The notes under the pieces: model-generated
What the model saw: only the letters and a program-made list of their open reading frames with translations
Told to the model about the DNA's origin: nothing
The model's database searches: none
Shown: in pieces, positions 9,554 to 20,875 of the stretch
How the letters are laid out: every line of letters begins with the position of its first letter
Numbering within the stretch: the first letter of the stretch is position 1
Position numbers and translations under genes: made by a program
Assembly: GCA_973895155.1 (NCBI GenBank)
Contig: OZ316894.1
Coordinates: forward strand, 558,001 to 622,000
Source: Marsupella aquatica
Lineage: Eukaryota > Marchantiophyta
DNA length: 64,000 nt
Direction: 5' to 3'

Positions 9554-12500
9554 TCATGGCAGCAGTGTCTGTTCCCCAGTGGACGCCCCCAACGCTTCCT
9601 CCTCAGCCACTGACGTAGGTTCGTTCTCTGACAGATTACCTGCCCTTGACTGAGTCAACTCTCCATCGGCCTGACTGGGTCCACCATCGGCTTCTGCCTT
9701 GGCATTGGCTACGGCCTCAGCATCGGCTACGGCCTCAGCATCGGCTACGGCCTCAGCATCGGCTACGGCCTCAGCATCGGCTACAGCCTCAGCATCGGCT
9801 ACGGCCTCAGCATCGGCTACGGCCTCAGCATCGGCTACGGCCTCAGCATCGGCTACGGCCTCAGCATCGGCTACGGCCTCAGCATCGGCTACGGCCTCAG
9901 CATCGGCTACGGCCTCAGCATCGGCTACGGCCTCAGCATCGGCTACGGCCTCCCCTGCACACTCAAGTGGCGGGTTCGGTACCTCGGCTTCATTACCGAG
10001 TATCCTGGCCTCGGCTTTGCCGTCCCCTCCTTCTAGGGTAGTTGGATCCTCTGCCGTGACCCTGCCTGGGGTCGGTGCTAGGTCTACCTCCTTGGTCACC
10101 ACGGCTTGTGGAGCCGTATTACTCTTTGACCCTGAAGGTTTCCGCTTCTTCTTCTTTTCTGGTTTGGCAGCTGGTCCCTTCCCCTTCCCACTTACTTCCA
10201 GCACTGGTGCAAGTGGCGCGGCTTGTTCTTCGGCCAGTACCACTCCTGGTAACTTGGTGGCCCCAATTGGAGTTGGGCCTGATGAAGCCAAGCATTTAAA
10301 TACTGCAGCTTGTTTCTTCAGCCGCTCCGTTTGGTTGTCGGCTCGCCGCTGTAAGTTCTCCAGCTTCCGCGTGCTTTCCTCCAACTCCTCCTGTACTTCG
10401 TCCAGGTCCTTGCGCGCCTCCTCTAGTTCTTTCTGGGCTTCCTCCAGCTCCTTGTGGGCTTCCTCCAATTCCTTCTTCAAGGTAGCCCTCTCCTCCTGGG
10501 TTGCTCTTAACTCCTTGTCGAGCTCTGCAATGATGACAGACTCCATCTGGTTCATCTTGGCGTAAGTCTGATCGAGCATATTGTCCTTCTCACGCAGGTC
10601 GGCCTTGAAGCTGGCCGTTAGGGATGCAAGCTCCTGCTGCAGCGCAATAATCCCTTGATAGGATTTCCCTAACTCGGCCTCCTTTTGCTCAAGGGCTCCG
10701 CGGATATTCTCGAGCTCCCCCTTCAATGCCCATTCCCTTCTTTGGGTCTCCGCCATGGCCCGGTTGTTGGCTGTTATGTGGGCCTCCTCTACATTCCTCA
10801 GCTCTCGCTTCCACTTCTCCCGCTCCTTGATCGCATCGGCCAACTCACCTAAGGTTTGAGTCAGTTTATTCTCGATAATTCGGTTGTCTGACTGTGCGGT
10901 ATCCAACTGGCCCTGCATGATATTTAGCTCATGCCGCTTAATCCGCAGCTCATCTTGGGTTTCTTGGTCGTCCTCAGGTCCTTGATTTTGGCTTCCCTTT
11001 CCCTAAGCCGACGGATGACCTCGTCCTTCTTGCTTCTTTCCAAAGCCACCGCTTCTTCTAAATGGCGCTTCTCCAACATCTCCCTCTGGAAAAAGGGTCC
11101 CTGCTCCAACTCCTCCCCAAAGATGCTGAGTGCCAGCTCTCCACACATCTCCCCGTACTCCATGGCTCTATTTTTAGCATAGGTGGAGGAAGTAGCAGTC
11201 ATCGGCATCATCCACCGCGGCCTTTGTTCCCAAGCCACCTTGCGGATCTCTTCTATTGTGGCTGGAGGGCTGCTTCGTTTTTTCTGCAAGCCGCCTGATG
11301 TTCTCTGGCCATTCTCCTCTTGGTAAATCCTTCTCCCTAGCCAGGGCTGCCTCCTCTTCCTCCCTGATTCGCTCCTGAAATTCCTGCGCCGTCTGTTTTA
11401 TGCCGTCAAAGCTCGGGGGAGCGACATCTGGTGGGGGAGACTCGGGGCTGCTCTGCTGGCTCGGGTCTCCTCGGACTACTCTTGGGAGCGTGGGGATGAA
11501 CCGGCCACAGGTCCTTACTCCTGAAACATGATGATCCGACCCGTAGCCGGAGTTATCATTGGTGTAGTCCTCCACCGCCTCCTCCTCGGCTTGGACTACC
11601 GGCTTCTCCCGTTGTTCTCCTGGTTTTGTCGTGAACACGGCTTCATCTCCTGCCGGTCTTGGTTCCTCCTCCGGCTTCCATGTTGATCTCTTGTTCTCCT
11701 TGTCGTGGCCGGGAGCTATGGCCTGCTTCTCCTCGGCTTCGGGACTAGAGGCTCCTACATACATCCGGACTCCCGGTTCGTGTTCCGGCCTCTTTCTCTC
11801 CTTGACTCCGGTAAAGGGGTTTTCCCTTGTAAGCCGGTTTAGGCCTACCTCTAGAGCAGTGTCCTGCATTGTTGCCGTTGCCGTTGTTGTTGTCGTTGCC
11901 GATGCCGTAGCCGTTCTCTTTTCTTTCTCCAGCAGTTTCAGCAGATTCTGCATGCCTGGTTGCTGCATCGGCAACTTCTCCGTCCTTGGCCTAAACACCT
12001 GCTCAATTGTAGGACTGTCGGGCGGGCTGGGTTTCTCCGTTGCCGGCCTCTGTTCCGGAACCTCCTCTAGTGCCCTTGCCTGTAGGGGAAGTACCGGGGC
12101 AAAGGTCTTACTCCGGGCATACCGGCACAATAGCGGCATGTGATAACCAAGCCGAGACACGCTTCCCTTGCCCCACCAGCTGTTCCTCCTTCAAGATCTT
12201 CTTTAGTTGAGTGAGGAGGTAACCGTTGTAGTCCCGCCTTGGGTCTGGCCTCTCTGCCAGATAGACCTGTGCCTTGCCGATCTCTGCTCTCGGCCAGTTG
12301 CAATGCATGGTTACCCGCAAGAAATCGATCATCTCTCCTATATGCGGGTTGGTGCAAGTGCTACGGAAGAAGCCATTCTTCGTTGAAGGCCCTGGAAACG
12401 ACCTGAACTCCGTGTTTGGCAAGGTCTTCCTGGTATCTACCTTGGTCTTATTGCCCATTGGCAACCCAAACACTTCGGCAATCACCTGGGGAGTGAGATA

Positions 12501-12640
12501 GAAATCCTTCCCATACACCCTTGTGGAATTGGTCTCGGACTCCCATGATCCCACGAATTCAAGTAAGTCTGAATTCGGCACCTCCGGCTTCAGCCACGGT
12601 AACCTTACGAAGGCTTCCAAGCCGGATCCGGCCATGAAGC
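9554..12640 (-). pseudogene. LTR-A-encoded protein, central and C-terminal parts
   Basis: Contains most of the LTR-A gene, split by frameshifts near 12110-12160, 11170-11290 and 10920. Domains in order: the FGLPxG domain (GSGLEAFVRLPWLKPE, GKDFYLTPQVIAEVFGLPMG, NGFFRSTCTNPHIGEMIDFL); a Pro/Glu-rich disordered region; FDGIKQTAQEF; then a 454-residue open segment that is almost all coiled coil. That segment ends with EKKKKRKPSG and an (AEAVAD)n acidic array. The FGLPxG region resembles the loosely defined 'putative plant transposon protein' domains of plant genomes, an assignment by pattern only. Function is unknown; the architecture suggests a nuclear, self-associating protein. Confidence 0.8.
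9702..9952 (-). repeat. 18-bp tandem repeat coding (AEAVAD)n
   Basis: About 14 head-to-tail units of GCATCGGCTACGGCCTCA (plus-strand reading), nearly identical, encoding Ala-Glu-Ala-Val-Ala-Asp in the LTR-A protein tail. The other LTR-A copies have only one or two degenerate units here (1610-1670; 54980-55030), so the array expanded in this copy alone. Confidence 0.95.
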
Positions 12641-12958
12641 TGTCACGCGATTGACATGGGTCTTAACACCAAAGACGTCACTATGGGTGCCAAAACCATC
12701 TCCTTGTACCTGAGGATCACGAAGGGATGCTGTGAAGGCCGGTAAACACCAATTTATGCCCTTAACACCAGAATATCATAACAAGACTCCGTCACACATC
12801 ACCCAAGCTCAATCCCTAAGAACCAAGGTTGGGAATCAGATCCGCGCTCATGATAGTTCTGGTGAGAAGGAGTCTTCATATCGGGCCCGTACACACAGGG
12901 CCTAGCGCTACGGTGCGCATAGGTCTATACGTATGCTTACTGTCATAGGTATGTTTCT

Positions 12959-12974
12959 ATTCCGCCGCCGGAAT
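12959..12974 (-). promoter_or_regulatory. Conserved LTR hairpin, LTR-C
   Basis: Minus strand ATTCCG-GCGG-CGGAAT followed by AGAAACATACCTA, 318 bp from the LTR-C 3' end. It is the only long motif, apart from the termini, that I can see shared with LTR-A and LTR-B. Confidence 0.7.
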
Positions 12975-14597
12975 ATACCCATAAACCAGTGACTCTTGAC
13001 TGATTCCCGGCTTAGGGACTTCTAAGCCATTGCCCCACCACTCTGCCATTCCACTCTCAGCAATCAGAGCTATGACAGTCCTCACCCAGCCCGCTTCAAT
13101 GCACCCTGTACACCTCTCAGTGGCGCTGCTAGTCCCATCATACACTTAGATTGCCTCACACACACACACATCCATGAGAGAAATGAGGCCTGAGAGGAAA
13201 ACTCAATTAGATTCAACGATGTGCACAATAGTTCACTGAGAACACTTGATCCGAACAATAGGCCCGAAGGCTGTCTACTCCAGATTGCAGCGTGCTTGCC
13301 CCGCAAGCCCCATGCTTGCCATGCAAGCTCAATCCTGAACCTGAGCCCGGCTCACTCCAGATTGCGACGGCATATTGGACTCAAACCAATCCCGTACTTG
13401 CCTTGCAAACTCAATCCTGAACTCAACCTCCTTCACTGCACTTCATTCTTGGGGGCACATACAGATCTCACACCCTCCAATTCAGAACGTCAAGTTACGC
13501 ATACATAGTTGACTCGACTTCAAAGCTGGTACCAGGCCTAACGGCGATCTACCCCAGACTGCAATGAGGCCCGGCCTCACGCTTGCCCTGCAAGCTCTGC
13601 TCTGGCCATAGATCCCTTAGTGCTCTCCACCAGACAAAGGCCGGGACTCCCCATGGATCACGTAGCCTTGCCAGACTGAACTGTAAATGCTCCTCCTGCT
13701 GCCCCTCAATCAGTGTCTCAGCCTCCCTAATGTGCTCACCACAAATCAAATTGACATCCTCCCCACAGTTTACAATCACCAATACATCACCTATCACCAA
13801 GGCTCTGTATCGGGGGAAAAGAACCCAGTTGTGCTACTCACTAGAAAGAGCCACAATCCAGCTCGCAAACCTAGCAACCCGTTGCTGTGAAGCTTGGCTG
13901 ATTACTCCCTGAGTAATAGCACAACCAAGCTCTCCCCCAACACGCAACGTCCAAGTCCAGCCTTGCTTGCACAGAGCTCCTCCCTGCTGCTCAGTCTAAG
14001 TGAGATCACACAACTGAAGTCCCCCCCCCCATCTCTACCGGGGGGCTGCTCTATATACTCTCATACTGAGCCCAAATGGCTGGATACTACGCTGCTGGAG
14101 CCCCATCCCAGCCCTAACAGAGCTGCCACTATCTCTAACTACTGAACCCTAACTCGCAGCTTTATTTCTATCTCGAATTGGCTATGTACTTCGGATTTGG
14201 CCCTCCTCCATGGTTTTCGCGAGCTTACGCCTCCTCTCCCGATTTCTGTATTCAACCATTTGCTGCGTGGATAGCAGCGTTGGAAGCGGCTTGAGCTCCT
14301 CTTTCCAACGAGGTCAATTATAGCCGATTTGGTCAAATACACAGAGAGTTATGCCCCCGCAACCGAGAGGGGGTACTCACTGCTGCGCTAACCCGAGTTA
14401 CATAGCTAACCCGAGTTCGGCTAACCTAGCTATCCTATCTAACCCGAGTAGAGCTAACCCGTGGTCTCGGGTTAGGCCGCTACCCGCTATCCGCTAACCT
14501 AGCCTAAGCTGAGCCCGAACCCGAGCTTACCTATGCTAACCTGAGCCCGAGTTTAGGCTAACCCGAGTTCAATCTAATCCGAACCTAGGTTAAGCCT

Positions 14598-14710
14598 AAG
14601 CTGAAGCTGTGCTGACCTAAGCTAAGCTGAAGCTGTGCTTACCTGAGCTAAGCTGAAGCCGTGATCACCTGAGCTAAGCTGAAGCCGTGCTCACCTGAGC
14701 TAAGCCGTGG
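14598..14710. repeat. 26-bp tandem repeat in LTR-C
   Basis: Four full units plus a partial one (unit starts 14598, 14624, 14650, 14676, 14702) of the type AAGCTGAAGCCGTGCTCACC followed by TGAGCT. Upstream, 14390-14580 is a looser array of CTAACCCGAG-type words. Confidence 0.85.
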
Positions 14711-15073
14711 TCGAGCTTGATTTAACCCGAAACTGAAGCCGAATCCACTAATTCCGGCCATAAGTTAACTCGTGACACTAATCAGGCCGTATCTCTCTTA
14801 ATACACCTCCGTTTCCCGAGTGTTTTATATCGATTTTACTCGCCTTGACCAGATCTTTCCAATGCTCTTTACAGATCCGGATTTGGTGACATATTGAAAG
14901 AGATATGGTCGTCGACCACCCGCGACATAGTTTTTATTTCCCTACTCTTAACGCCATGATTGCCCTTATTCTTGCCATCTTGCTAATTGTTATGTAATAT
15001 CAATAGCTACTCCTTGCATACAGCAACCTACTTAATCAGATTACAAAATAAGGACCATGTCATTGGCGTCACA

Positions 15074-15691
15074 GAAGCCCTGATACTTCCAAGTCTGCAT
15101 AGCCGTAAAGCATGCATCCTCCTCCCCTGCAAAGTGTAATTGGACCTCCTCGGGGAGGATCGCCGCCCAGCCTTTCTAGGTGTCATCTCTCGTTGGAACA
15201 GCGTTGATGGGGTCGACCTCCTCCTCCTCGGCTTCTCTCTGCCTCCTGCTCTGCTGTTCGGCTGGTTTCTTTGGTGCCACCGACCTCGTTCTTTTTGCCG
15301 GGGTGGCCTCGTCGTTGTTATTTCCCTTCCTCTTCATCTCGGCTGCCGTGGATGTCTCTCCGAGCACGGTTGCCTTTGTCCACCCCTCCGTGCTACCCTT
15401 CAACTCCCAGTGTAGGTTGTTGCAGCATTTGATGGCTTCGCGGATGCCGACGACTCTGTCTTCGCAAAACAGAAGGTCGTCGAGTTGATTGGTAGTAGGA
15501 GTCCACAAGAATTTGGCTTTGATGAGTTCTCCTCCTAAGAAGGCAGCTTTCTGCAGCTCCCACAATCGAGCGAGCTCCTGCCGTTCTTGAGCTGCTCTCT
15601 CCGACTCTTCGTCCTCGTAAGTACCAATGTACTCAGTTGCCTGTTCGAACAGGCATCCCCAAAAATGTGCCGCTTGATTGACGTTGCTCAT
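15074..15691 (-). pseudogene. LTR-A-encoded protein, N-terminal part (copy 3)
   Basis: Starts at the ATG at 15691 (MSNVNQAAHFWGC) and stays open to a stop at 15176-15178. There GAC-ACC-TAG replaces the DTWKGW stretch of other copies, probably a Trp codon TGG to TAG. The frame then continues recognisably to the LTR-C insertion. It holds the N-terminal domain (residues 1 to about 125), a basic patch (KRKG, PAKRTR, PKKP) that could direct nuclear import, and an acidic EEEEVDP stretch. The TATA-like box lies about 280 bp upstream. Confidence 0.8.
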
Positions 15692-16068
15692 ACCCTAATC
15701 GAGTTGATAGTCGGTATCTGTTCCCACCCTGAGTGCTTGCCTAAGCAGTTGACAGTAGTTGGCCGCCCGTAGTCGTCTGCCCAGTTCGTGCCTGCAATTG
15801 AGCCACAACTCCTCGCGAGCGGTCCTTACCCCTCTCCTCCTTGGCGTCTCTCTCCCGTTGGTGACCCCTAGCCGCCGGCACTTAGCGTGCCCTAACCCTA
15901 ATTGTGTTCTCTTCCCTGGCGTCCTTACTTCCGGCCTCGGCTTGGGTTCCATAGTCACCCTTAATTGTTTATATTTTCCTTATTTTTGTAACTATACTAA
16001 GGTGTTTCTAGGGTACACTTCCCTTTTCCACTTTAAACTAGCCCATTGATTCCTGGCTAGGCATCACA

Positions 16069-16111
16069 GGGGGTCTAGTTCCCATGAAGTTCTGCAGGTG
16101 CTGGTAGAAGT
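16069..16111 (-). mobile_element. LTR-B scrap fused to the family-B primer-binding site
   Basis: About 42 bp matching the inside of the LTR-B gene (the coding stretch for FMGTRP, compare 51855-51897) in inverted orientation. It lies between the end of LTR-A copy 3 and the primer-binding site of gypsy element 2. The junction falls within the shared letters GGTAGAAGTT. It stands where a normal plus-strand LTR-B end (GACGTGACA) should precede the primer-binding site. Confidence 0.75.
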
Positions 16112-16131
16112 TGGCGCTAGATGGAGGGGGC
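16112..16131 (+). promoter_or_regulatory. Primer-binding site, element 2
   Basis: Same 20-mer as at 8628 and 56059 (TGGCGCTAGATGGAGGGG...). The adjacent LTR end is missing and replaced by the inverted LTR-B scrap. Confidence 0.75.
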
Positions 16132-16344
16132 ACTCTACGTGTAGTAGAGGGGAGACATGTGCGAGTGCACCAGGGCGAGGTACACCAGGCCCCATTTCGT
16201 TACTAACCATTGCATTTATACGAGTAGAGGCCCGTCACCCGTTCTCAAGCTACTTACTTGAGGAGATTGACCAGCGAACAAGAGAGTGCGACCACAACAA
16301 GCTCCGAATCCTCAGGCTCGGAGGATTTGCCATCGCCTCGATGA

Positions 16345-17907
16345 ATGAACATACCACCGGGACCTTCGAGGTCCGGTCTAGCCAGTCCTGCTCTGGTCCA
16401 TGCTGCACCACCGCCAGCACCGCCACCGCCAGCAGTACCGATGGCAGCAGCCCCACCAGCTATGGCCCGCGCTGCCCAAGCTCCCCCACAAATATCACAA
16501 CGGTCACAGTTTCATTATCGACCTTTCAAAGGGCGTCACGGGGATGATCCAAATGAATGGTTGGATGAATTTGAAGCCACTGCTAAGGCCAACGGGGAAG
16601 ACACCATTAAGCTAACCGTCCTCCCCGGTGTGATGCGGGGAGAAGCTCGTCCATGGTACAACTCGCTGCCACCCGGAACTACATGGGGACAATTCCAAGT
16701 TGCATTGCTGCAACAGTTTCATGCCATTGGATCAGGGCAGCACTCGTTAGTAAAGATCGGCCAGCTTCGCATGGGAAAGAAGGAATCCTTGCGAAAGTTC
16801 ACTCAGAAGTTTCAAAAACTTGCCGCCAAGATCCAGCCCAGGCCAGGTGATGCTCTCCAGCTTACGTGGTTCCTCCATGGTTTGCCCACGAATATGCAAT
16901 TTTGGGTGCGTCAGAATAACCCAATTTCAATGCAAGTGGCCATAGCGTGCGCCGGAACCTACCGGGAGTCCACTTATAACTCTCGGCAAAGCCAACGAGC
17001 ACGCCGCAAGAAGGGCAAATACGAGACCTTCAGTGATAGTGACTCCAAATCGGACGACGAGAAGAAGAAGAAACGCAAGAAGAAGAAGAAACATTGTTCG
17101 ACCTCGTCCAGTTTGGAGACAGAATCTAGTTTGGATTCGACTTCGACTAGCGGATCCTCCACTTCCAGCTCATCGGGAAGTGATTTGGGGAACGAGAGCC
17201 GGAGCAAGAAGAAGAAGAGGCGGGCTAAGAAGGAAGAGAAGGTCAAGCCTCGTGTTCAACGAACGATCCCTGATCCGAAGGCCGTTGAAGCAGACAAGCT
17301 CAATGAAATTACGGATCATCTCAAAGCACTATCAGTACACCTTGCGGACAAGCCCATGGAGAAAAAGAAACCTTCCAAGACCAGAGCACACGCATGGTGC
17401 TCCAAGTGTTTCCAATCCGGGCACGTGGTGCAAGAATGCCCGCGATGGAAGAATAGGGTCCATCAGGTGGAATTGGAGGACGCTGACAGCCCGGGACCAG
17501 AACCGGAGTCCACCGAGTACTTCTTCAAAGACTCCACAGATTCTATATACTAGATTTCTACGATGGGTCCGTGCAACTTACCAGGTAGAATGGCCTACCC
17601 TTACCCTAACAATGGCAGGAACGTCCAGGTTATCAGTAACCCAAGCATCCCTCCTAAACCCGGGATTTGGCGATCCCCGGTTTGTTACAACTGTGAGAAG
17701 CCGGGCCACTTTGCTAGGGAATGCACCGAGCCAAGACGGCAAGGAGATGGCCGGGGCACTCCACTATGTCAAGTTTGCAAAATTGAGGCCCACTCCACGG
17801 CCAATTGCCCCTTGGTGATTGCTGCCCGAGCAAGTGTAGCCAGGCCGGCCCTGGGAGGTCCTGCTACTAGCGATGTTGTCGTACAAATGATTGTTGTAGA
17901 ATGGTAA
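16345..17907 (+). pseudogene. Gag (family B)
   Basis: 402 codons run open from ATG 16345 to a TAG at 17551-17553, then continue in the same frame to a TAA at 17905-17907. A Pro/Ala-rich N-terminus is followed by a capsid-like domain (HYRPFKGRHGDDPNEWLDEFE, EARPWYNSL), Lys- and Ser-rich basic and acidic tracts, and one CCHC knuckle (CSKCFQSGHVVQEC). After the TAG come two more knuckles (CYNCEKPGHFAREC, CQVCKIEAHSTANC). Gag packages element RNA into particles. The upstream start is uncertain because element 1 and 3 Gag begins closer to the primer-binding site. Confidence 0.88.
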
Positions 17908-17934
17908 GATGATACCACGGAATGGGTAAATCTG

Positions 17935-19221
17935 GTGGATGTGGTGGAACACCCGAACCCGTCGGACAAAGTTGAGTGCTACCGTGTGTCGACTTGGGCC
18001 GAACGGAAGCAAGAGAAACAGGAAGAGAAGCGTCAGAAAAAGCAAGATACTACCCCGGTGCAGCCAGCAGTAGAAATTTCCCTAGAGGAGGATGACGATT
18101 ACCGGCGAGACGACCCAAAGCTATTCTTCCCCCGTATCGAAGAATTGGTTAAGAAGCAGTTGGAGGCTTATGAAGCACGCAAATACCAGAAAGCTATCGA
18201 CAAGGACATCAAAGCAGCAGAAACTGCCCAAAGACAAGAGCAGGAGAAGCGACAGGAGGAAGCCCAACAACGTCCCAAGGAAGAGAAGAAGGAGGACTAC
18301 GATATCTGGCAAGATGTGAAAAGTTGCTCGGTCACGGCAACAGTAGGGAAATTACTGCACAATAACCCTCAGTATCGACAGCAACTGAGGCAGTTACTCA
18401 CGGGTCGACGATGAAGGCGGCTACCCCGGGTGGGGATGACAAATTGCAACATGATCTGCGAAGACCTCAGTGCGCCGGACATATCTATTGAGATAAACAA
18501 TTGCACCATCAAGATGGTCCTGGTCGATGGCGGCGCGGGAGTCAACATCATGACTGAAGAAACGTCGATCAAACTGGAGTACCTCACGTATCAACCCACG
18601 GCCCGAGCCATCCGATTGGCGAATGGGGCACGGGTCCTTCCCTTGGGCACGCTCACACGGGTGCTCACTCTTGTGGGGGGCGTTGAGTTCTACCTCAACT
18701 TCCTAGTCATGAGGCCGGTGAGACCATCCTCTTATCCAGTTATGCTGGGGAGGCCATGGCTGTATAGGGGCAATGTGGTCATGGATTGGGGAAAGAAAGA
18801 GTTGCAATTCGGGACACCCATCATGCGAGTGTTGTGGGCCTTGGATGACTATCAGGGAGAGACACCATAGGGGCCGGAGGAATATGATTTAGAGACCTCG
18901 GAGGAAGAAGAGCTCAACATGATAGAGCTCATCTCATCTCTTTCCGAGGAAGATGTTTTCGGGATAGAGGCAACACGAGACACCCATCTCATGAACTACC
19001 CGAAAGAAGACACGTGCAACCTCAACCCGAGTTCCTCTAACCCCTTGACTAAGGTGCAACCCGCTCAAAGTCTCAGCCCAAAGGACACGCAGAATGCAGC
19101 TCCAGCTAAGCAAGGAGCTGAAGCCATTATGCCTACCATCAACCCCTCAGGAAGCGAGGCCACCACGACCTCAGCTGAAGCCGAGATTTCGGGGCCCAAG
19201 CATAGGAAGCAAGTATCCTAG
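17935..19221 (+). pseudogene. Protease region (family B)
   Basis: Same frame as Gag, broken by TGA at 18412 and TAG at 18868 and 19219. It starts with an acidic/Lys-rich linker (RDDPKLFFPRIEE, matching RDHPKLFYPSI in family A). The aspartic protease follows with VDGGAGVNIM as active site and MLGRPWLYRGNVVMDWGKKE near its end. The usual retropepsin DSG/DTG reads D-G-G in both families here, so this is a family trait and not damage. It would cleave the Gag-Pol precursor. Confidence 0.85.
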
Positions 19222-20390
19222 GACCCTTCTATCCCAATGGAAGAAGACATGGTCGCAGCCCCAGAGTCAAACCCGACCCCGCCGACGTACGGAGGAGTCC
19301 GCTTAGCAGAGCTAGACGCTAGCCTGGACCCGGGCTTGCGTAATCAAGTAGAAGTCATCAGGAAGGAGCACTACCGGAAGTACACCACGGGGATGGATAA
19401 GACGTTCAACTTAGGCCATGCCTTAACGGGTGAGGCCAAGAAATCCATTCAGTCACTGCTCAAGGAATATGAGGATGTGTTCGCATGGAGCCATCATGAC
19501 CTGGCGGGTGTCTCTCCCGAGCTAGGAGAACACACGATCACCTGAACCTAGGCACACACGCGGTATGGCAGCGCCAACGACATATGAACCCGAGATATTC
19601 AATCTTGGTGAAAGAAGAGATCGATCGTCTACTAGCTGCGGATATCATTTATCCGGTAATGGCGAGTGATTGGGTATCTCCCATTGTCATCGTGCCAAAA
19701 AAGGGAGGCACGGAAGGGAAACCCAAGATCCGCATCTGTCAAGATTATCATAAGCTAAACGATGCTACCCGAAAGGACCACTACCCGTTACCATTCACGG
19801 ACATGGTTTTGGATACGGTAGCTCGGAATGAAATCTACACCTTCCTTGACGGCTATTCGGGCTACAACCAGATTTGGATCCGCCTCTCGGATCAGCTAAA
19901 AACCACGTTCACTACCGAGTGGGGGACATTTGCATTTTGGAGGATGCTTTTTGGGCTGTGTAACGCCCCGGCCATGTTCCAGCGGCTCATGATGAATATT
20001 TTCCATGATTTCCTACGGGAGTTTTTGGAAATATTTATCGATGACTTCGCCATCTTTGGAACTGTGGTCATGCACCCCGAACACCTACGACGTACTCTAT
20101 AGCGATGCTGGGAGGTTAACCTTAAGCTCAACCCGGGCAAGTGTTTTTTTGGGGTAGAAGAGGGAGTGCTGCTCGGCCATCGGGTATCCAAACGAGGTAT
20201 TGAAGTGGACCAGGAGAAGGTAGTAGCTTGGATGGCAGTAGTGTTCCCCGTGGATCAAAAGGCTGTAAGGTCTTTTTTGGGCTGTGTCGGGTACTATCGC
20301 CAGTTCATTAAAGACTTTGCTAAAATTGCGTTGCCCTTAACTGAGATGATGAAGAAGGATGCAGTGATCGAGGAGACACCCGAAGACTGA
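19222..20390 (+). pseudogene. Reverse transcriptase (family B)
   Basis: A linker (YGGVRLAELD, EDVFAWSHHDL) in the protease frame ends at 19545. A small indel at about 19541-19580 shifts the frame to MNPRYSILVKEEIDRL. RT motifs follow: WVSPIVIVPKK, CQDYHKLN, DGYSGYNQ, FGLCNAPAMFQR and FIDDFAIFG (catalytic Asp pair). A TAG at 20100-20102 and a frame change at about 20160 precede LLGHRVSKRGIEVD and SFLGCVGYYRQFIKDF (connection). Non-functional. Confidence 0.9.
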
Positions 20391-20875
20391 TCGCTTTTGA
20401 AGAACTCCGTAAACGACTCACCACCTCACCTATCATGGTCACCCCAGACTGGAATAAGGAGTTCCATGTGTATGTCAACGTGTCCGGGTTCTGTATCGGG
20501 TCCGTGCTCAGTCAGCTTGATGAGGACGGACGTGACCACCCCATCTACTTTGCTAGCCGTCAACTATTCGCAGCCAAGAAAAACTATTCTCCCACTAATC
20601 AAGAAGCTTTGGGTATTATCTACTCATGTAAGAAGTTCTGACACTATCTGCTCGGCTACAAGGTCATATTCCACACGGATCATGATAGCCTAAAGTACAT
20701 GGTCAACAAAGCAGATGTCATGGGACGGATAGCCCGGTGGGTGTTACTACTGCAAGAGTTTAATTACGAATTACAGGTTTGACCCGGGAAAGCGCACCTC
20801 AACGCTGATTTCTTTTCAAGACTGGATGGAGTACCAGTCGAGCAACCTATTAACGACACCTTCCCCGATGAGCAA
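20391..20875 (+). pseudogene. RNase H (family B)
   Basis: VTPDWNKEFHVYVNVSGFCIGS, YFASRQL, QEALGIIYSCKKF, a TGA at 20639-20641 (CGA/Arg in family A), then HTDHDSLKYMVNK and LNADFFSR. The first catalytic Asp (VFVDVSGF in element 1) reads Asn (VYVNVSGF), which would abolish activity by itself. It normally removes RNA from the RNA:DNA hybrid. Confidence 0.88.

Larger units (their letters stand above)
12641..15073 (-). mobile_element. Solo LTR-C (third LTR family)
   Basis: This 2433-bp insert is flanked by a perfect 5-bp duplication, GAAGC (12636-12640 and 15074-15078), inside LTR-A copy 3. On the minus strand it starts TGTGACGCC and ends GCGTGACA, like LTR-B. It also carries the shared TTCCG/CGGAA hairpin near its 3' end, so it is a solo LTR of a related family. 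A TATATAG at 14051-14057 (minus) is a possible core promoter. No ORF longer than about 110 codons looks real and no LTR-A/B protein is recognisable. It contains a 26-bp tandem repeat and many TAACCCGAG-like motifs (14390-14580). Confidence 0.85.
8652..16068 (-). mobile_element. LTR-A copy 3: 5' LTR of gypsy element 1, split by solo LTR-C
   Basis: Starts at 16068 (TGTGATGCC) and ends at 8652 (GCACCACA), immediately before the primer-binding site. Removing the nested LTR-C (12641-15073) and one GAAGC duplicate gives about 4.98 kb, a very long LTR. A TATA-like TATAAAC lies about 95 bp from the 5' end (15967-15973). The LTR gene follows, and about 0.9 kb of non-coding DNA separates its stop from the LTR end. 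The outer flank at 16069 is an inverted LTR-B scrap, so this element inserted into older retrotransposon DNA. Confidence 0.9.

Noticed and set aside
9699-10565. Long plus-strand ORF of Ala/Ser/Thr repeats (288 codons)
   Set aside because: It is the antisense shadow of the coiled coil and the (AEAVAD)n array of the LTR-A gene; an 18-bp repeat keeps several frames open.
14390-14580. Telomere-like TAACCC repeats
   Set aside because: The words are TAACCCGAG variants at irregular spacing inside LTR-C, not plant telomere repeats.
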